This document shows positions 63,987 through 64,000 of a DNA stretch of 64,000 nt, piece after piece. Numbering within the stretch: the first letter of the stretch is position 1; each line of letters starts with the position of its first letter. Below the pieces are notes generated by a model, which did not search any database, was not told where the DNA came from, and saw nothing but the letters and a program-made list of their open reading frames with translations. The stretch covers positions 2,442,001-2,506,000 of the forward strand of contig NZ_CP126539.1 of the NCBI RefSeq assembly GCF_030177755.1, written 5' to 3'. Made by a program: the position numbers and the translations under genes. Source of the stretch: Devosia sp. RR2S18 (GTDB taxonomy: Bacteria; Pseudomonadota; Alphaproteobacteria; Rhizobiales; Devosiaceae).

Positions 63987-64000
63987 TGGAGGCCACGCCC
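63987..64000 (-). tRNA. Possible tRNA 3' end, cut by the window edge
   Basis: The last bases, TGGAGGCCACGCCC, read on the minus strand as GGGCGTGGCCTCCA: a CCA tail, discriminator T, 7-base acceptor strand CGTGGCC and the start of a T stem. This fits a tRNA gene continuing beyond the window, perhaps tRNA-Cys, but only 14 bases are visible. Confidence 0.35.

Noticed and set aside
1..64000. CRISPR arrays, rRNA genes or complete insertion sequences
   Set aside because: I found no regularly spaced repeats, no rRNA sequence and no transposase reading frame.

Overview
The window is GC-rich, densely coded chromosomal DNA from an alphaproteobacterium. The gene content (ribD-ribE-ribBA-ribH under an FMN riboswitch, several sugar ABC transporters, two HWE-type histidine kinases, a KaiC-like ATPase, flagellar genes and a DUF5054 hydrolase) suggests Hyphomicrobiales, perhaps Devosia or a relative. 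This placement is inferred from gene content, not from a marker gene.

Layout. 1-1.3 kb: the end of an M15-like peptidase gene, two tRNA-Glu genes and broken gene fragments. 1.5-7.5 kb: a flavodoxin-like protein, the riboflavin operon with its riboswitch and terminator, and an ABC exporter-type protein. 7.6-12.8 kb: small accessory metabolism genes (GST, YafY regulator/VOC pair, MFS/TetR pair, SDR/TetR divergent pair). 12.9-24.1 kb: sugar locus I, with a UgpC/MalFG-type transporter, PHP metallohydrolase, isomerase and Gfo/Idh/MocA dehydrogenase on the minus strand, and a LacI regulator plus GH38-like DUF5054 protein on the plus strand; two matching LacI-type operators lie between them.

24.3-32.9 kb: a signalling island holding a receiver, a KaiC-like ATPase overlapping an HWE kinase, TIGR00341 and DUF305 membrane proteins, a GAF-GGDEF-EAL gene broken by two single-base frameshifts, a receiver with Asn at the phosphoacceptor position, and a PAS-HWE kinase. 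33.0-40.5 kb: sugar locus II, a ribose-type ABC transporter with an epimerase, a YjlB-type cupin and a divergent AraC regulator.

40.6-55.4 kb: the most interesting region. It is a catabolic cluster of four transcription units: hydrolase/tandem SnoaL ORF and a divergent histidinol-dehydrogenase-like gene; bicupin and RraA-like protein; a second histidinol-dehydrogenase-like gene, SDR and LacI regulator; ABC transporter and amidase. Copies of one 16-bp palindrome, close to TTGCATACGTATGCAA, stand before all of them, so the sequence itself outlines a local regulon. The substrate is unknown.

55.5-60.1 kb: PlsC, MotB, FlgE and unknown proteins. 60.1-64.0 kb: a decayed accessory region with gene remnants, an RTX-type surface protein lying between two copies of an 82-bp sequence, a small secreted protein, and what looks like the 3' end of a tRNA gene at the window edge. 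GC-rich hairpins follow all three solute-binding-protein genes, and a family of C-rich palindromic elements recurs in intergenic positions.
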